A DNA stretch of 64,000 nucleotides from Marinobacter pelagius (GTDB lineage: Bacteria > Pseudomonadota > Gammaproteobacteria > Pseudomonadales > Oleiphilaceae). The position numbers were made by a program, and so were the translations under genes. Below, piece by piece: positions 32,189-39,856 of the stretch (positions are counted from its first letter, which is position 1; each line of letters begins with the position of its first letter). A model generated the notes under the pieces. It ran no database searches. It was not told the origin of the DNA and saw only the letters and a program-made list of their open reading frames with translations. The stretch lies in the NCBI RefSeq assembly GCF_900114925.1, contig NZ_FOUR01000001.1, positions 186,001 through 250,000 on the forward strand. Reading direction: 5' to 3'.

Positions 32189-33447
32189 ACGGAAACACCA
32201 TGAAACCGCTTCGCAACGACTGTTTTGCCCTGCCCCCCGGGGTGAACTGGACGCCGGTGGACGAAGCCCTGGAAAGGTTACGTTCACGCTTGCATCCAGT
32301 GGTGGGCGTGGAACGGGAAGTCCCGCTGTCGCAGCTGAATGGCCGGATACTGGCCAGCGATGTCCATGCGCCTCGGGCCCATCCCCCCAGCAGCAATTCC
32401 GCGGTTGATGGCTATGCGTTTGCGGGACCTTTAACCGAGGTACCCTGCACTATGCCCCTGGTAGATGGCCGCAGTGCCGCCGGTGAACCTTATATGGAGC
32501 AGGTTCCCGAGGGCCACGCGATCCGGATCCTGACCGGCGCGGTGATGCCGGCTGGCACGGACACGGTGGTCCTGGAAGAGGATTGCGAGGTCATCGATGG
32601 CCAGCTTCATCTGAATGGAACGTTAAAGGCGGGAGCCAATCGGCGTAAAGCCGGAGAGGACATTCAGGCACAGGACTGCATTCTGACGGCCGGTACCCGG
32701 CTGACCCCTACCCAGATTTCGGTGCTCGCCAGCGTGGGCATTGAATCGGTCGATGTCTATCAGCGGCTTCGGGTCGGCGTGCTGTCCACCGGTGACGAAG
32801 TGAAACCCGTGGGTTCCCCGGTTACCGACTGGCAGATCTACGACGCCAACCGCCCGATGCTGAGCGCGCTGGTGACACAGCTGGGCTACGAGCTGGTGGA
32901 CCTGGGCCATGCGCTGGACCGGGCCGAAGAGGTGAAAGCGGCACTGGAGCGCGGCGCTGAGCAATGCGATCTGATCCTGACCAGTGGCGGTGTTTCCGCC
33001 GGGGACGAGGATCATGTTTCGAAAACCCTGAAAGCCCATGGCGAGATCAGCAACTGGCGCATCGCGATCAAACCAGGGCGCCCCCTGGCGCTGGCCATGT
33101 TCAAAGGCACGCCCGTGGTCGGGTTGCCCGGCAATCCGGTTGCCGCCTGGGTCTGTGCGTTGCGCTTTGGTGCACCGGCCATGGCGCTGTTGGCAGGGGC
33201 CGAATGGTTCGAACCCCAGGGCTATCTCGTACCTGCCAACTTTTCCAAGAACAAGAAACCGGGGCGCAGCGAGATGTTACGCGCCCGGGTCCGTGATGGA
33301 AAAGTTGAGGTGTTTGGTTCGGAGGGCTCCGGCCGGGTCACCGGTCTGGCCTGGTCCGAGGGTCTGGTGGATCTGGATGAGAGCGCCCAACAGATAGAGC
33401 CGGGCACCCCCGTCCAGTTTATTCCTTACGGCAGCTTCGGGCTGTAA
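32185..33447 (+). CDS. moeA: Molybdopterin molybdenumtransferase
   Basis: This 420-aa protein inserts molybdate (or tungstate) into adenylated molybdopterin. Motifs: SNSAVDGYAF-like NSAVDGYAF, TGAVMPAGTDTVV, GVLSTGDEVKPVG, TSGGVSAGDEDHV and KPGRPLALAMF, all standard for MoeA. Length fits the family. Last gene of the Moco operon; it meets the convergent DUF6505 gene with no gap, so no separate terminator is seen between the two operons. Confidence 0.95.
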   Translation: MNGNTMKPLRNDCFALPPGVNWTPVDEALERLRSRLHPVVGVEREVPLSQLNGRILASDVHAPRAHPPSSNSAVDGYAFAGPLTEVPCTMPLVDGRSAAGEPYMEQVPEGHAIRILTGAVMPAGTDTVVLEEDCEVIDGQLHLNGTLKAGANRRKAGEDIQAQDCILTAGTRLTPTQISVLASVGIESVDVYQRLRVGVLSTGDEVKPVGSPVTDWQIYDANRPMLSALVTQLGYELVDLGHALDRAEEVKAALERGAEQCDLILTSGGVSAGDEDHVSKTLKAHGEISNWRIAIKPGRPLALAMFKGTPVVGLPGNPVAAWVCALRFGAPAMALLAGAEWFEPQGYLVPANFSKNKKPGRSEMLRARVRDGKVEVFGSEGSGRVTGLAWSEGLVDLDESAQQIEPGTPVQFIPYGSFGL

Positions 33448-33924
33448 TCAGTCAACGCTGCCGTGAACCGCAAACGCCTCCAGTGAGGCATCCTGCGGAG
33501 CCCGGGAACGGTAGGTTTCCTCAACACCCAGATCGGTCAGCCTGCGGCTGACCATCAGCAGGGTGTTGTCCTCGAAGTCCTCACACATACTGCGCATCTG
33601 GTCGATTTCTTCGCAGGCGACGGGATAGGCCGCATCGATATCCGGTGCGCCGTAAATCTCGACAAAGGTTTGCGCCAGGGTCAACCGCAGCTGCTCCAGT
33701 TCGGCTTCGGTAATATCACAGACGCCCACAAAACTGGCGCGGCCACCGGACTCGATGCTGTACCAACCATTGCTGAAGGCCTGCCGCGCCTTGCCCTTCA
33801 GATCCGCTTCGGTCCAGTTGGAAAATTCGAAGCCCCCGGAGATCGCCCACTCGCCGCTGAGCGCAGGCTTTTCAAAGACGTTCTCGTCAGAAATGTCCAA
33901 CTGAAGGGTTCGGGCCAATTTCAT
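33448..33924 (-). CDS. DUF6505-like protein
   Basis: This 158-aa soluble acidic protein starts [18 protein letters not shown]. It resembles the DUF6505 proteins found beside formate dehydrogenase accessory genes, though I place it by recollection of context and composition. No catalytic motif. Its ATG overlaps the stop of the biotin/lipoate-ligase-like gene (ATGA), so it is the last member of a leftward four-gene operon. Confidence 0.7.
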   Translation of the reverse strand: MKLARTLQLDISDENVFEKPALSGEWAISGGFEFSNWTEADLKGKARQAFSNGWYSIESGGRASFVGVCDITEAELEQLRLTLAQTFVEIYGAPDIDAAYPVACEEIDQMRSMCEDFEDNTLLMVSRRLTDLGVEETYRSRAPQDASLEAFAVHGSVD

Positions 33925-34625
33925 ACATGCTCCGCAAATTCAATCAGGCTCACTGTCTCGGTCATGACACCCTCACGCAACAGCATCCGGCCTTTCTCGT
34001 CCAGCCCGACAAAGAGTCCGGGCCTGGGATAGTCGATCATTTTACCCAGGGTGTCACAGCGTGGCCGCCACTCGTTGTGGACGCGCTCAAATCCGCTGTC
34101 CATGAAATAGGTCAGCCACAACAGGGTGTGCTTGGACCAGCTTTCCAGCAATGCCATGGGCGAAATATCGACACAGCCTTCCTCGTACAGACAGGTTTCG
34201 TTCGGATTCTCTCCCGGCTCGTCAGTCATCGGGATAAAGGGCACCTCAATGCCAATGACCAACCAGTTGGGATGCGCCTTCGGGTCAGAAACATCCGCAG
34301 CAAAACGAACACTTCCGCAAAGGGCACCATTGACCTTGATGCGATCCGGCCACTGAAAGTGCACCGGAACTTCCGGCGGGGCCAGTGCGCCCAGACTCTC
34401 GGCCAGGCCTATCTGGGCAACATAGACCGCCTGAATCGCCTCTTCGAGGGGCGTTTCCGGCGCCAGAACCAGGGCCGCACGCAGGGTGTCGCTTTGCTCG
34501 GAGTAAAAAACCGTGCCGGAATCGACACCCGCGATGGCCCGGCTGACAGCCTTGTCAAAAGGATCGGTGTGCCTGGGTACCACTTCTCCGGTCAGTAGCG
34601 GCGGGAACTGGGGTGACTCGATCAT
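33921..34625 (-). CDS. Biotin/lipoate-protein ligase-like protein
   Basis: This 234-aa protein of the BPL/LplA/LipB superfamily (PF16917-like, with a DUF4444-type tail) shows [39 protein letters not shown] (ligase core with the Lys) and [11 protein letters not shown]. In the family these residues bind a lipoyl or biotinyl adenylate, but members in formate dehydrogenase clusters have no proven substrate. Coupled by ATGA to both neighbours (Mrp-type ATPase and DUF6505), so it acts in the same process. Confidence 0.75.
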   Translation of the reverse strand: MIESPQFPPLLTGEVVPRHTDPFDKAVSRAIAGVDSGTVFYSEQSDTLRAALVLAPETPLEEAIQAVYVAQIGLAESLGALAPPEVPVHFQWPDRIKVNGALCGSVRFAADVSDPKAHPNWLVIGIEVPFIPMTDEPGENPNETCLYEEGCVDISPMALLESWSKHTLLWLTYFMDSGFERVHNEWRPRCDTLGKMIDYPRPGLFVGLDEKGRMLLREGVMTETVSLIEFAEHV

Positions 34626-35470
34626 TGGATAGCCCGGGCGTAGACGTCAGAGGCGACAATTTCATCGGCAATCCGCTGGAAAGCCTGCGCCTGAGGGCTG
34701 TCCGGCTTCGACACTACAATCGGGACACCGCCGTCGGAACCTACCCGGATATCGAGATCCAGCGGAATCTCACCCAGGAAAGGCGCACCCAGTTTTTCGG
34801 CCTCCGCCCGCGCACCGCCGTGTCCGAATGGGTGATGCTCTTTACCGCAACCATCACAGATAAACGAGGCCATGTTTTCGATCAGCCCAAACAGCGGCAC
34901 GTCCATCCGCTTGAACATATCGATACCCTTGCGGGCATCCATCAGGGCAATGTCCTGGGGCGTCGAGACCACCACCGCGCCGGCCACGAAGAATTTCTGG
35001 CTCAGGGTCATCTGGACATCGCCGGTACCAGGCGGCAGATCCACCAGCAGTACGTCCAGCCGGCCCCACTCCACCTGGTTCATCATCTGCTGCAGGGCAC
35101 CCATCAGCATCGGCCCGCGCCAGACGATGGCTTCGTCATCAGGGGCCATCAGGCCCAGGGACATCAGCGTTACCCCGTGGTTTCTCAAAGGCAGAATGGT
35201 ACTTCCATCCGGGCTGGACGGACGACCGGAAACCCCCAGCATACGGGGCTGGCTCGGGCCGTAGACATCCGCATCCAGCAGGCCGACCTTGAGGCCTTTC
35301 GAGGCCAGGGCAACGGCCAGGTTGGACGATACAGTGGACTTGCCAACGCCACCCTTACCCGAGGCGATGGCAATGATCCGATCAACCCCTCTGGGGTTTT
35401 TATCCTGGGGCCGGGGGGCGTCAGTTCCGATCAGGTTCGGCTTCTTTCCTACTTCGGTGTACTCAACCAT
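34622..35470 (-). CDS. Mrp/ApbC-type P-loop ATPase, predicted Fe-S carrier
   Basis: This 282-aa ATPase has a deviant Walker [16 protein letters not shown] at residue about 34-49 and switch motifs [15 protein letters not shown] and [15 protein letters not shown]. The CxxC expected near the C-terminal third reads [11 protein letters not shown], so the Fe-S-binding pair is present. Mrp/NBP35 proteins hold and transfer [4Fe-4S] clusters. Located in an operon with a multi-cluster ferredoxin-like protein beside formate dehydrogenase, it probably supplies clusters to those proteins (inference). Confidence 0.88.
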   Translation of the reverse strand: MVEYTEVGKKPNLIGTDAPRPQDKNPRGVDRIIAIASGKGGVGKSTVSSNLAVALASKGLKVGLLDADVYGPSQPRMLGVSGRPSSPDGSTILPLRNHGVTLMSLGLMAPDDEAIVWRGPMLMGALQQMMNQVEWGRLDVLLVDLPPGTGDVQMTLSQKFFVAGAVVVSTPQDIALMDARKGIDMFKRMDVPLFGLIENMASFICDGCGKEHHPFGHGGARAEAEKLGAPFLGEIPLDLDIRVGSDGGVPIVVSKPDSPQAQAFQRIADEIVASDVYARAIQ

Positions 35471-35487
35471 GGTGTGTCCTGTTGTTT

Positions 35488-37467
35488 TCAGCTGTCCAGA
35501 TAATCATCACTGGTGCGGACCCGGGGGCGTTCACCGCCCGCCATGGGTGCGGTGTCCCCATGGAACTGGGCCTTGACCCGACAGTCGTCACACATCTTGA
35601 TGAGCTGCACGTTATCAGAGTTCTTGTACATCCAGTGCTGGTTTTCCAGCTTCTCGACGATCCGGTTAATGGTACTGGCCACGCCAAACGGTTTCCCACA
35701 CTTTATGCACTCGAACGGCTCTTCACCGTGCAATGCCCGGGCACTCAGTGCCGCCTTGGAGACATCCAGCTGGGGCTTCAGGGTAATGGCCGTCTCCGGG
35801 CACGTGCTGTCGCAGATGCCGCACTGGACGCAGGCGTTCTCCGTGAACTGGACTTCCGGTCGGTCCGGGTGATCGCCAAGGGCACCAGTCGGGCAAAGTG
35901 ATACGCAGGCCAGGCAGAGCGTGCATTTATCGGAATCGATTTCGATTGCACCGTAAGGTGCACCGGTGGGGAGCGGAATCGGCTCTTCGACCTTGTCCGA
36001 CATGGCGGCAACCGTCACTCGGGTGATGTCCCGGCGACCGCCCACCAGCAAGACCGGGTCGCTCACGCGGCCGGCGTTGTCACCGGCATCGCAGAGTTCA
36101 ATGGCGGAAATAACCCGCACCCGGCTCGGCGAGTTATGGGTACCTTTGAGCATGGCCTGGGCCAGCTCAACTTCCGCAGCCAGCGCCCGACGGTCGATCT
36201 CGTTGTCCGCCAGAATCAGAACCTCCGCGTAACCGGCCCCGAACGCCGCCATGATTTCCGCATGGCCAATCCGGTCGACATGCTCCAGCCCCATCGGGAT
36301 GAGATCATCCGCAAGGCCATTATCGTAACGGGCGAGGTTGGCAATGGCTTCGGTACCCGCACCAAGAGTGTGGAACACCAGCCTTGGCGATTCGTTGGTA
36401 TGCTCCCGATAAACCTTGGCCATGACTTCCACGGCCTTGGTAAGCGCCTCGAACGGGGTTTCGTTCATGGTCACCGCAGAGGTGGGACAGACGGCGGCGC
36501 AGGAGCCGCAGCCGGCGCAAATATCCGAATCAATCTGGATGTGGTCCCCGGCGGAAAAAATAGCCTCGGTCGGACAGACATCCAGGCAGCGGGTACAACC
36601 GGGCTTATTGGCTCGGGAGTGCGCGCACAGGGATTCTTCCAACCGGAAAAACACGGTTTTCTCGAATTCGCCAACCATGTCCCGGGCAGTCAGGGCAATG
36701 CGCTCCAACTCGCCACTCTTCTTCGGGTCGGCCCAGAAATAACCGTTGCGTTTTTCGTGGCTGGGAAACGCCGGAGCGCCGCCACGAAGGTCGATAAACA
36801 CATCGCACTCGCTGCGGGCGGTGGGCTTTGCGGCCTCATAACCCAGTTCACCGCGTCCGGCCGGATGCAGGGGCTGCAGGTGGGCAAATTCCAGCTTGAA
36901 ATTGCCAAGTGCACCGTAAGCTCCCGTCAACTGACCTTTGGCCACGTCGTAAGCGGCGGATGGCAGCTGAATCGGGCCCGCATCGTTCACGATGCAGGTC
37001 ACACCCAGCTCGTCCTGCACCAGCTCCGCCATCCTTATCGCCTGTTCAGTCGGACCGACGATGCAGCACACACCGCTGGACTGGATGGTCTTTGCCGGCG
37101 CCACAGGCGCTGGCAACTGGGCGGCGGCAATCAGGGCTGCCTGTTTGGCGTGCAATCGCTCGGGCTTCGCGTCGGGCGCACTCCAGCCGGCGCGATCCCG
37201 GATATCGATGGTATGCAATGGTGCGGAGTGCTGGATCTCCGCGTAAACATCTTCTGCGAGGCGTTCGAACAAAGCCGCCTGCTGGCCGCAGGCAATAAGC
37301 ACCTCGTTGTTGGCGCCCAAATGCTCGGCGGCAACACTCATTTCCTTGCCGCACAGTTGATCAACCGCCACCACCTGCTCAGCGGCCGCGGCTTTGCGCA
37401 AGGCCTCTGAATCGAAGGTCTGTGATTTATCGCAGCTGCATAATAGTAGGGTCTTGTATGCCGTCAT
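35488..37467 (-). CDS. Large multi-cluster 4Fe-4S protein of the formate dehydrogenase locus
   Basis: This 659-aa cytoplasmic protein starts [19 protein letters not shown] at 37467; the frame from 37539 has no support. It carries two dicluster ferredoxin modules: [13 protein letters not shown] with [16 protein letters not shown] (about residues 295-335) and [16 protein letters not shown] with [16 protein letters not shown] (about 525-575). Near the end are CIKCGKPFG and CDDCRVK, a zinc- or cluster-like set. No membrane span or signal. It may be an electron-transfer partner of a soluble route or a cluster-loading scaffold. First gene of the four-gene leftward operon with Mrp-like, ligase-like and DUF6505. 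No strong ribosome site is visible. Confidence 0.85.
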   Translation of the reverse strand: MTAYKTLLLCSCDKSQTFDSEALRKAAAAEQVVAVDQLCGKEMSVAAEHLGANNEVLIACGQQAALFERLAEDVYAEIQHSAPLHTIDIRDRAGWSAPDAKPERLHAKQAALIAAAQLPAPVAPAKTIQSSGVCCIVGPTEQAIRMAELVQDELGVTCIVNDAGPIQLPSAAYDVAKGQLTGAYGALGNFKLEFAHLQPLHPAGRGELGYEAAKPTARSECDVFIDLRGGAPAFPSHEKRNGYFWADPKKSGELERIALTARDMVGEFEKTVFFRLEESLCAHSRANKPGCTRCLDVCPTEAIFSAGDHIQIDSDICAGCGSCAAVCPTSAVTMNETPFEALTKAVEVMAKVYREHTNESPRLVFHTLGAGTEAIANLARYDNGLADDLIPMGLEHVDRIGHAEIMAAFGAGYAEVLILADNEIDRRALAAEVELAQAMLKGTHNSPSRVRVISAIELCDAGDNAGRVSDPVLLVGGRRDITRVTVAAMSDKVEEPIPLPTGAPYGAIEIDSDKCTLCLACVSLCPTGALGDHPDRPEVQFTENACVQCGICDSTCPETAITLKPQLDVSKAALSARALHGEEPFECIKCGKPFGVASTINRIVEKLENQHWMYKNSDNVQLIKMCDDCRVKAQFHGDTAPMAGGERPRVRTSDDYLDS

Positions 37468-37493
37468 CAGGAGTTTGACTCTTTCGTTGTTTT

Positions 37494-37514
37494 TATACGT
37501 ATACGTATCCGTAT
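37494..37514. promoter_or_regulatory. ACGTATACGT palindrome between divergent accessory operons
   Basis: TATACGTATACGTATCCGTAT contains ACGTATACGT, a 10-bp perfect palindrome, and overlapping TACGTA units, just upstream of the Fe-S protein gene and within 100 nt of DUF3305. A symmetrical site in a divergent region is a good operator candidate; the regulator is unknown. Confidence 0.45.
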
Positions 37515-37565
37515 CGCTTTTCGAGCATGCCACAGGCATTATCTTTGGGACAATTGGATAATCGT

Positions 37566-37593
37566 TTGTGCCCTGCTAGTTTTACGCTATAAC
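37566..37593 (+). promoter_or_regulatory. Promoter of the DUF3305 operon
   Basis: TTGTGC (37566-37571), a 16-nt spacer and TATAAC (37588-37593). The predicted transcript start near 37600 favours the ATG at 37611 over the one at 37599 for the first gene. Confidence 0.5.
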
Positions 37594-37610
37594 AAAAAAT
37601 GAGAAGCACC

Positions 37611-38189
37611 ATGAGTAGTCGTACAGAACAGTGGAAACGCGAATTGAAGGTGGGCGCCGTCGTCCGCCGGTCTCCAGGCGTTACCCGTTGGGCAAAGGAT
37701 ATCTGGAAGCCCGTTGCTGTCATACCGGGGGCACCTGAAGCGTTCTGGAAAGAGATGGTTCGCGAAGGAGAGGTGGTTGATTACCACGCGGGTACCGTAA
37801 CAATGGAACTGTTTCGGGCTGATGTGGAGGGCTATCTGGTCTCCCTTAACATGGCCGTTCCTTCTGTCTGGATCATTATGGACAAAGATGTAACGGGCCA
37901 GTCGCCATCCGGGTGGGTTGTCAGCACCGTAACAGCCAGCGCTCATGAAGCACTGGATTCCCTCGATAGTGGCGAAAGCATTGTCGAGGCGGTTCCGATT
38001 CCCGAATCCATGGCGGCCTGGATCAAAGAGTTCATCGACATGCACTACATCGAGGAGCCGTTCAAGAAACGCCGTCGCGACGAGGTCCGCGTCGATCGCG
38101 TTGAGGGCGCCAAGGGCGACCCGCGTATACGTCAGGAAAGCGACGTATTCCGTGCTCCTGCGAACATCAAAAAGCCGAGAATTCAGTAA
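37611..38189 (+). CDS. DUF3305 protein
   Basis: This 192-aa soluble protein has the DUF3305 pattern: VGAVVRRSPGVTRWAKDIWKPVAV near residues 15-40, then FWKEMVREGEVVDYHAGTVTMELFR and PSVWIIM. DUF3305 and DUF3306 genes almost always occur together near formate dehydrogenase genes. Their function is unproven. The start codon is 37611 rather than 37599 because the promoter's start site is so close. Its stop overlaps the DUF3306 start. Confidence 0.85.
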   Translation: MSSRTEQWKRELKVGAVVRRSPGVTRWAKDIWKPVAVIPGAPEAFWKEMVREGEVVDYHAGTVTMELFRADVEGYLVSLNMAVPSVWIIMDKDVTGQSPSGWVVSTVTASAHEALDSLDSGESIVEAVPIPESMAAWIKEFIDMHYIEEPFKKRRRDEVRVDRVEGAKGDPRIRQESDVFRAPANIKKPRIQ

Positions 38190-38815
38190 TGGCCGAGTCA
38201 CGTCTTCAGCGCTGGGCGCGCAAAAAAGCCGAAGCCGGCAAGCAGGCAGAACAACCCCCCCCTCCGGTTATCGAGTCCAAACCGACCCCGGAGGAGCAGG
38301 AGCTTGCGATCAACGAAGCATTACCCGAACACGAGTTGCTCGAGAAATACGGCCTGCCCGATCCGGAAACCATCGAGCTCGGCACCGACATCACCGGATT
38401 CATGCGCAAGGAAATTCCGGAGTTCCTTCGCCGGAAGGCTCTGCGGGGGCTCTGGAAATCCAACCCGGTGCTTGCGGTTCTGGACGGACTTAATGATTAC
38501 GACGAGGATTACACCCTGGCCTCGACGGCCGGCCAGACCGTGACATCGTTGTACAAAGTCGGCGAGGGCCTTGTCGACAAAGCCAAAAAAGCCGCTGACG
38601 TCGTGGAAGACCAGTCGAACGAGCCGGTGCGGATTTCCTCGGCTGAGCCTGATCCGGCAATCGCCGAGGATCCGGAGCCTGATGACACCCTTGAGCTTGA
38701 TGACCGGGCAACGCCGGCGGAACTTCCCGAGCAACAATTTGCCGAAAATGAAACCAGCCAGTCGGAAGAGACGCCGGAACCACGATTCCGGCCCCGGATG
38801 CGTTTTGACTATTAG
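38189..38815 (+). CDS. DUF3306 protein
   Basis: This 208-aa acidic, largely disordered protein has the DUF3306 core LQRWARKKAE at the N-terminus, DITGFMRKEIPEFLRRKALRGLW in the middle and DEDYTLAS after it. The last 80 residues are Glu/Pro-rich. It starts at the base where DUF3305 stops, so the two are coupled and may act as one unit in formate dehydrogenase maturation. Confidence 0.85.
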   Translation: MAESRLQRWARKKAEAGKQAEQPPPPVIESKPTPEEQELAINEALPEHELLEKYGLPDPETIELGTDITGFMRKEIPEFLRRKALRGLWKSNPVLAVLDGLNDYDEDYTLASTAGQTVTSLYKVGEGLVDKAKKAADVVEDQSNEPVRISSAEPDPAIAEDPEPDDTLELDDRATPAELPEQQFAENETSQSEETPEPRFRPRMRFDY

Positions 38816-38858
38816 CCAAATACATTTCAGCTATTAGCGAATCAAAGTCGGGTTAGGC

Positions 38859-38888
38859 CACTATTCTTGGATGTGTACTAGAATAGTG
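38859..38888. promoter_or_regulatory. Inverted repeat upstream of the formate dehydrogenase operon
   Basis: CACTATTCT (38859-38867) and AGAATAGTG (38880-38888) are perfect 9-bp arms with a 12-nt spacer. It lies just before the TorD-family gene that opens the fdh operon, with no T-run, so it reads as an operator rather than a terminator. No sigma-54 or FNR consensus is seen. Confidence 0.55.
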
Positions 38889-38924
38889 TGACAGACCGCA
38901 AATAATAATTAGAAGGAACACGAA

Positions 38925-39536
38925 TTGAGCAACACTGCGGAAATCCAGTGCCCCCGCTCGGTCTCCGAAGAGGATCGTGCGAGGGCCCAGATCTATCAAC
39001 TGCTGGGCGTTCTGCTTGCAGACCCACCCTCCGGTGAATTGTTACAGGGGCTGGCGTCACTGCAGGGTGATGAAACGCCCCTGGGTTCGGCCTGCAAAAA
39101 TTTGGCCGCCCTTGCCGAACGTACCAACCCCTACGATGCCGAGCGAGAGTTCAACAACCTGTTTGTTGGTCTCGGCCGTGGCGAGCTGCTTCCCTACGCC
39201 AGTTATTACCTCACCGGCTTTCTGAACGAGAAGCCCCTCGCGGAGCTGCGAACGGACCTCAGGTCCCGGGGCATCAAAGCCCGTAGCGACGTAAAAGAGC
39301 CCGAAGACCATATTGGCACCCTGTGTGAAATCATGGCGGGCATCATTACCGGCGAATTTCCCTGCGACAGCGGATTGCAATCGCAGAAAGCCTTCTTTGA
39401 CGCCCATCTGGCGAAGTGGGCAGCACTGTTTTTTACCGATTTGGAAGAAGCGCAAAGCGCCGTCTTTTACGCGCCGGTTGGCTCGCTTGGGCGAGCCTTC
39501 ATGGCCGTGGAAGCCGACGCCTTTGCGATTCAGTAA
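38925..39536 (+). CDS. TorD-family chaperone of formate dehydrogenase
   Basis: This 203-aa helical protein has the TorD/DmsD pattern: RARAQIYQLLGVLLADPP, then YDAEREFNNLFVGLGRGELLPYASYY, and a C-terminal helical domain. These chaperones bind the TAT signal and help insert the cofactor. The start is a TTG at 38925 after AGAAGGAA, the only well-placed one. It heads the operon containing the TAT mini-protein and FdhA. Confidence 0.85.
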   Translation: MSNTAEIQCPRSVSEEDRARAQIYQLLGVLLADPPSGELLQGLASLQGDETPLGSACKNLAALAERTNPYDAEREFNNLFVGLGRGELLPYASYYLTGFLNEKPLAELRTDLRSRGIKARSDVKEPEDHIGTLCEIMAGIITGEFPCDSGLQSQKAFFDAHLAKWAALFFTDLEEAQSAVFYAPVGSLGRAFMAVEADAFAIQ

Positions 39537-39576
39537 CCGGGGTCGGAAGATCCCTTAACCCAGGGGGAGGTGTCCA

Positions 39577-39768
39577 ATGGACAACCCGAAGCGTGAAAAC
39601 AGCCGTCGCCGTTTCCTGAAAATGGCCGCTGCCGCAGCTCCGGCTGCTGTGGCAATGACGGTTGCACCGAACGCCGCAGCGGAGGTCGTCAGAACAGACG
39701 CGCCGAAAAGCCGCGGTTTACGGGATACCGAACATACACGTAAGTATTTCGAATCGGCTCGCTTTTGA
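39577..39768 (+). CDS. Formate dehydrogenase-associated TAT mini-protein
   Basis: This 63-aa protein starts MDNPKRENSRRRFLKMAAAA, a clear twin-arginine signal, followed by a short Ala-rich hydrophobic stretch and a polar C-terminus. Such proteins (TIGR02811 type) are found only next to formate dehydrogenases. A structural or targeting role is supposed, not shown. It is too short to be an enzyme. Confidence 0.85.
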   Translation: MDNPKRENSRRRFLKMAAAAAPAAVAMTVAPNAAAEVVRTDAPKSRGLRDTEHTRKYFESARF

Positions 39769-39856
39769 GGAAGCGTGATTCATTCAAGGTTGCGTGATGC
39801 TCTTGGATGATCACACCTCCAAAAAAACGAGAATAAAAATGAGAGAGGTATGAGAC

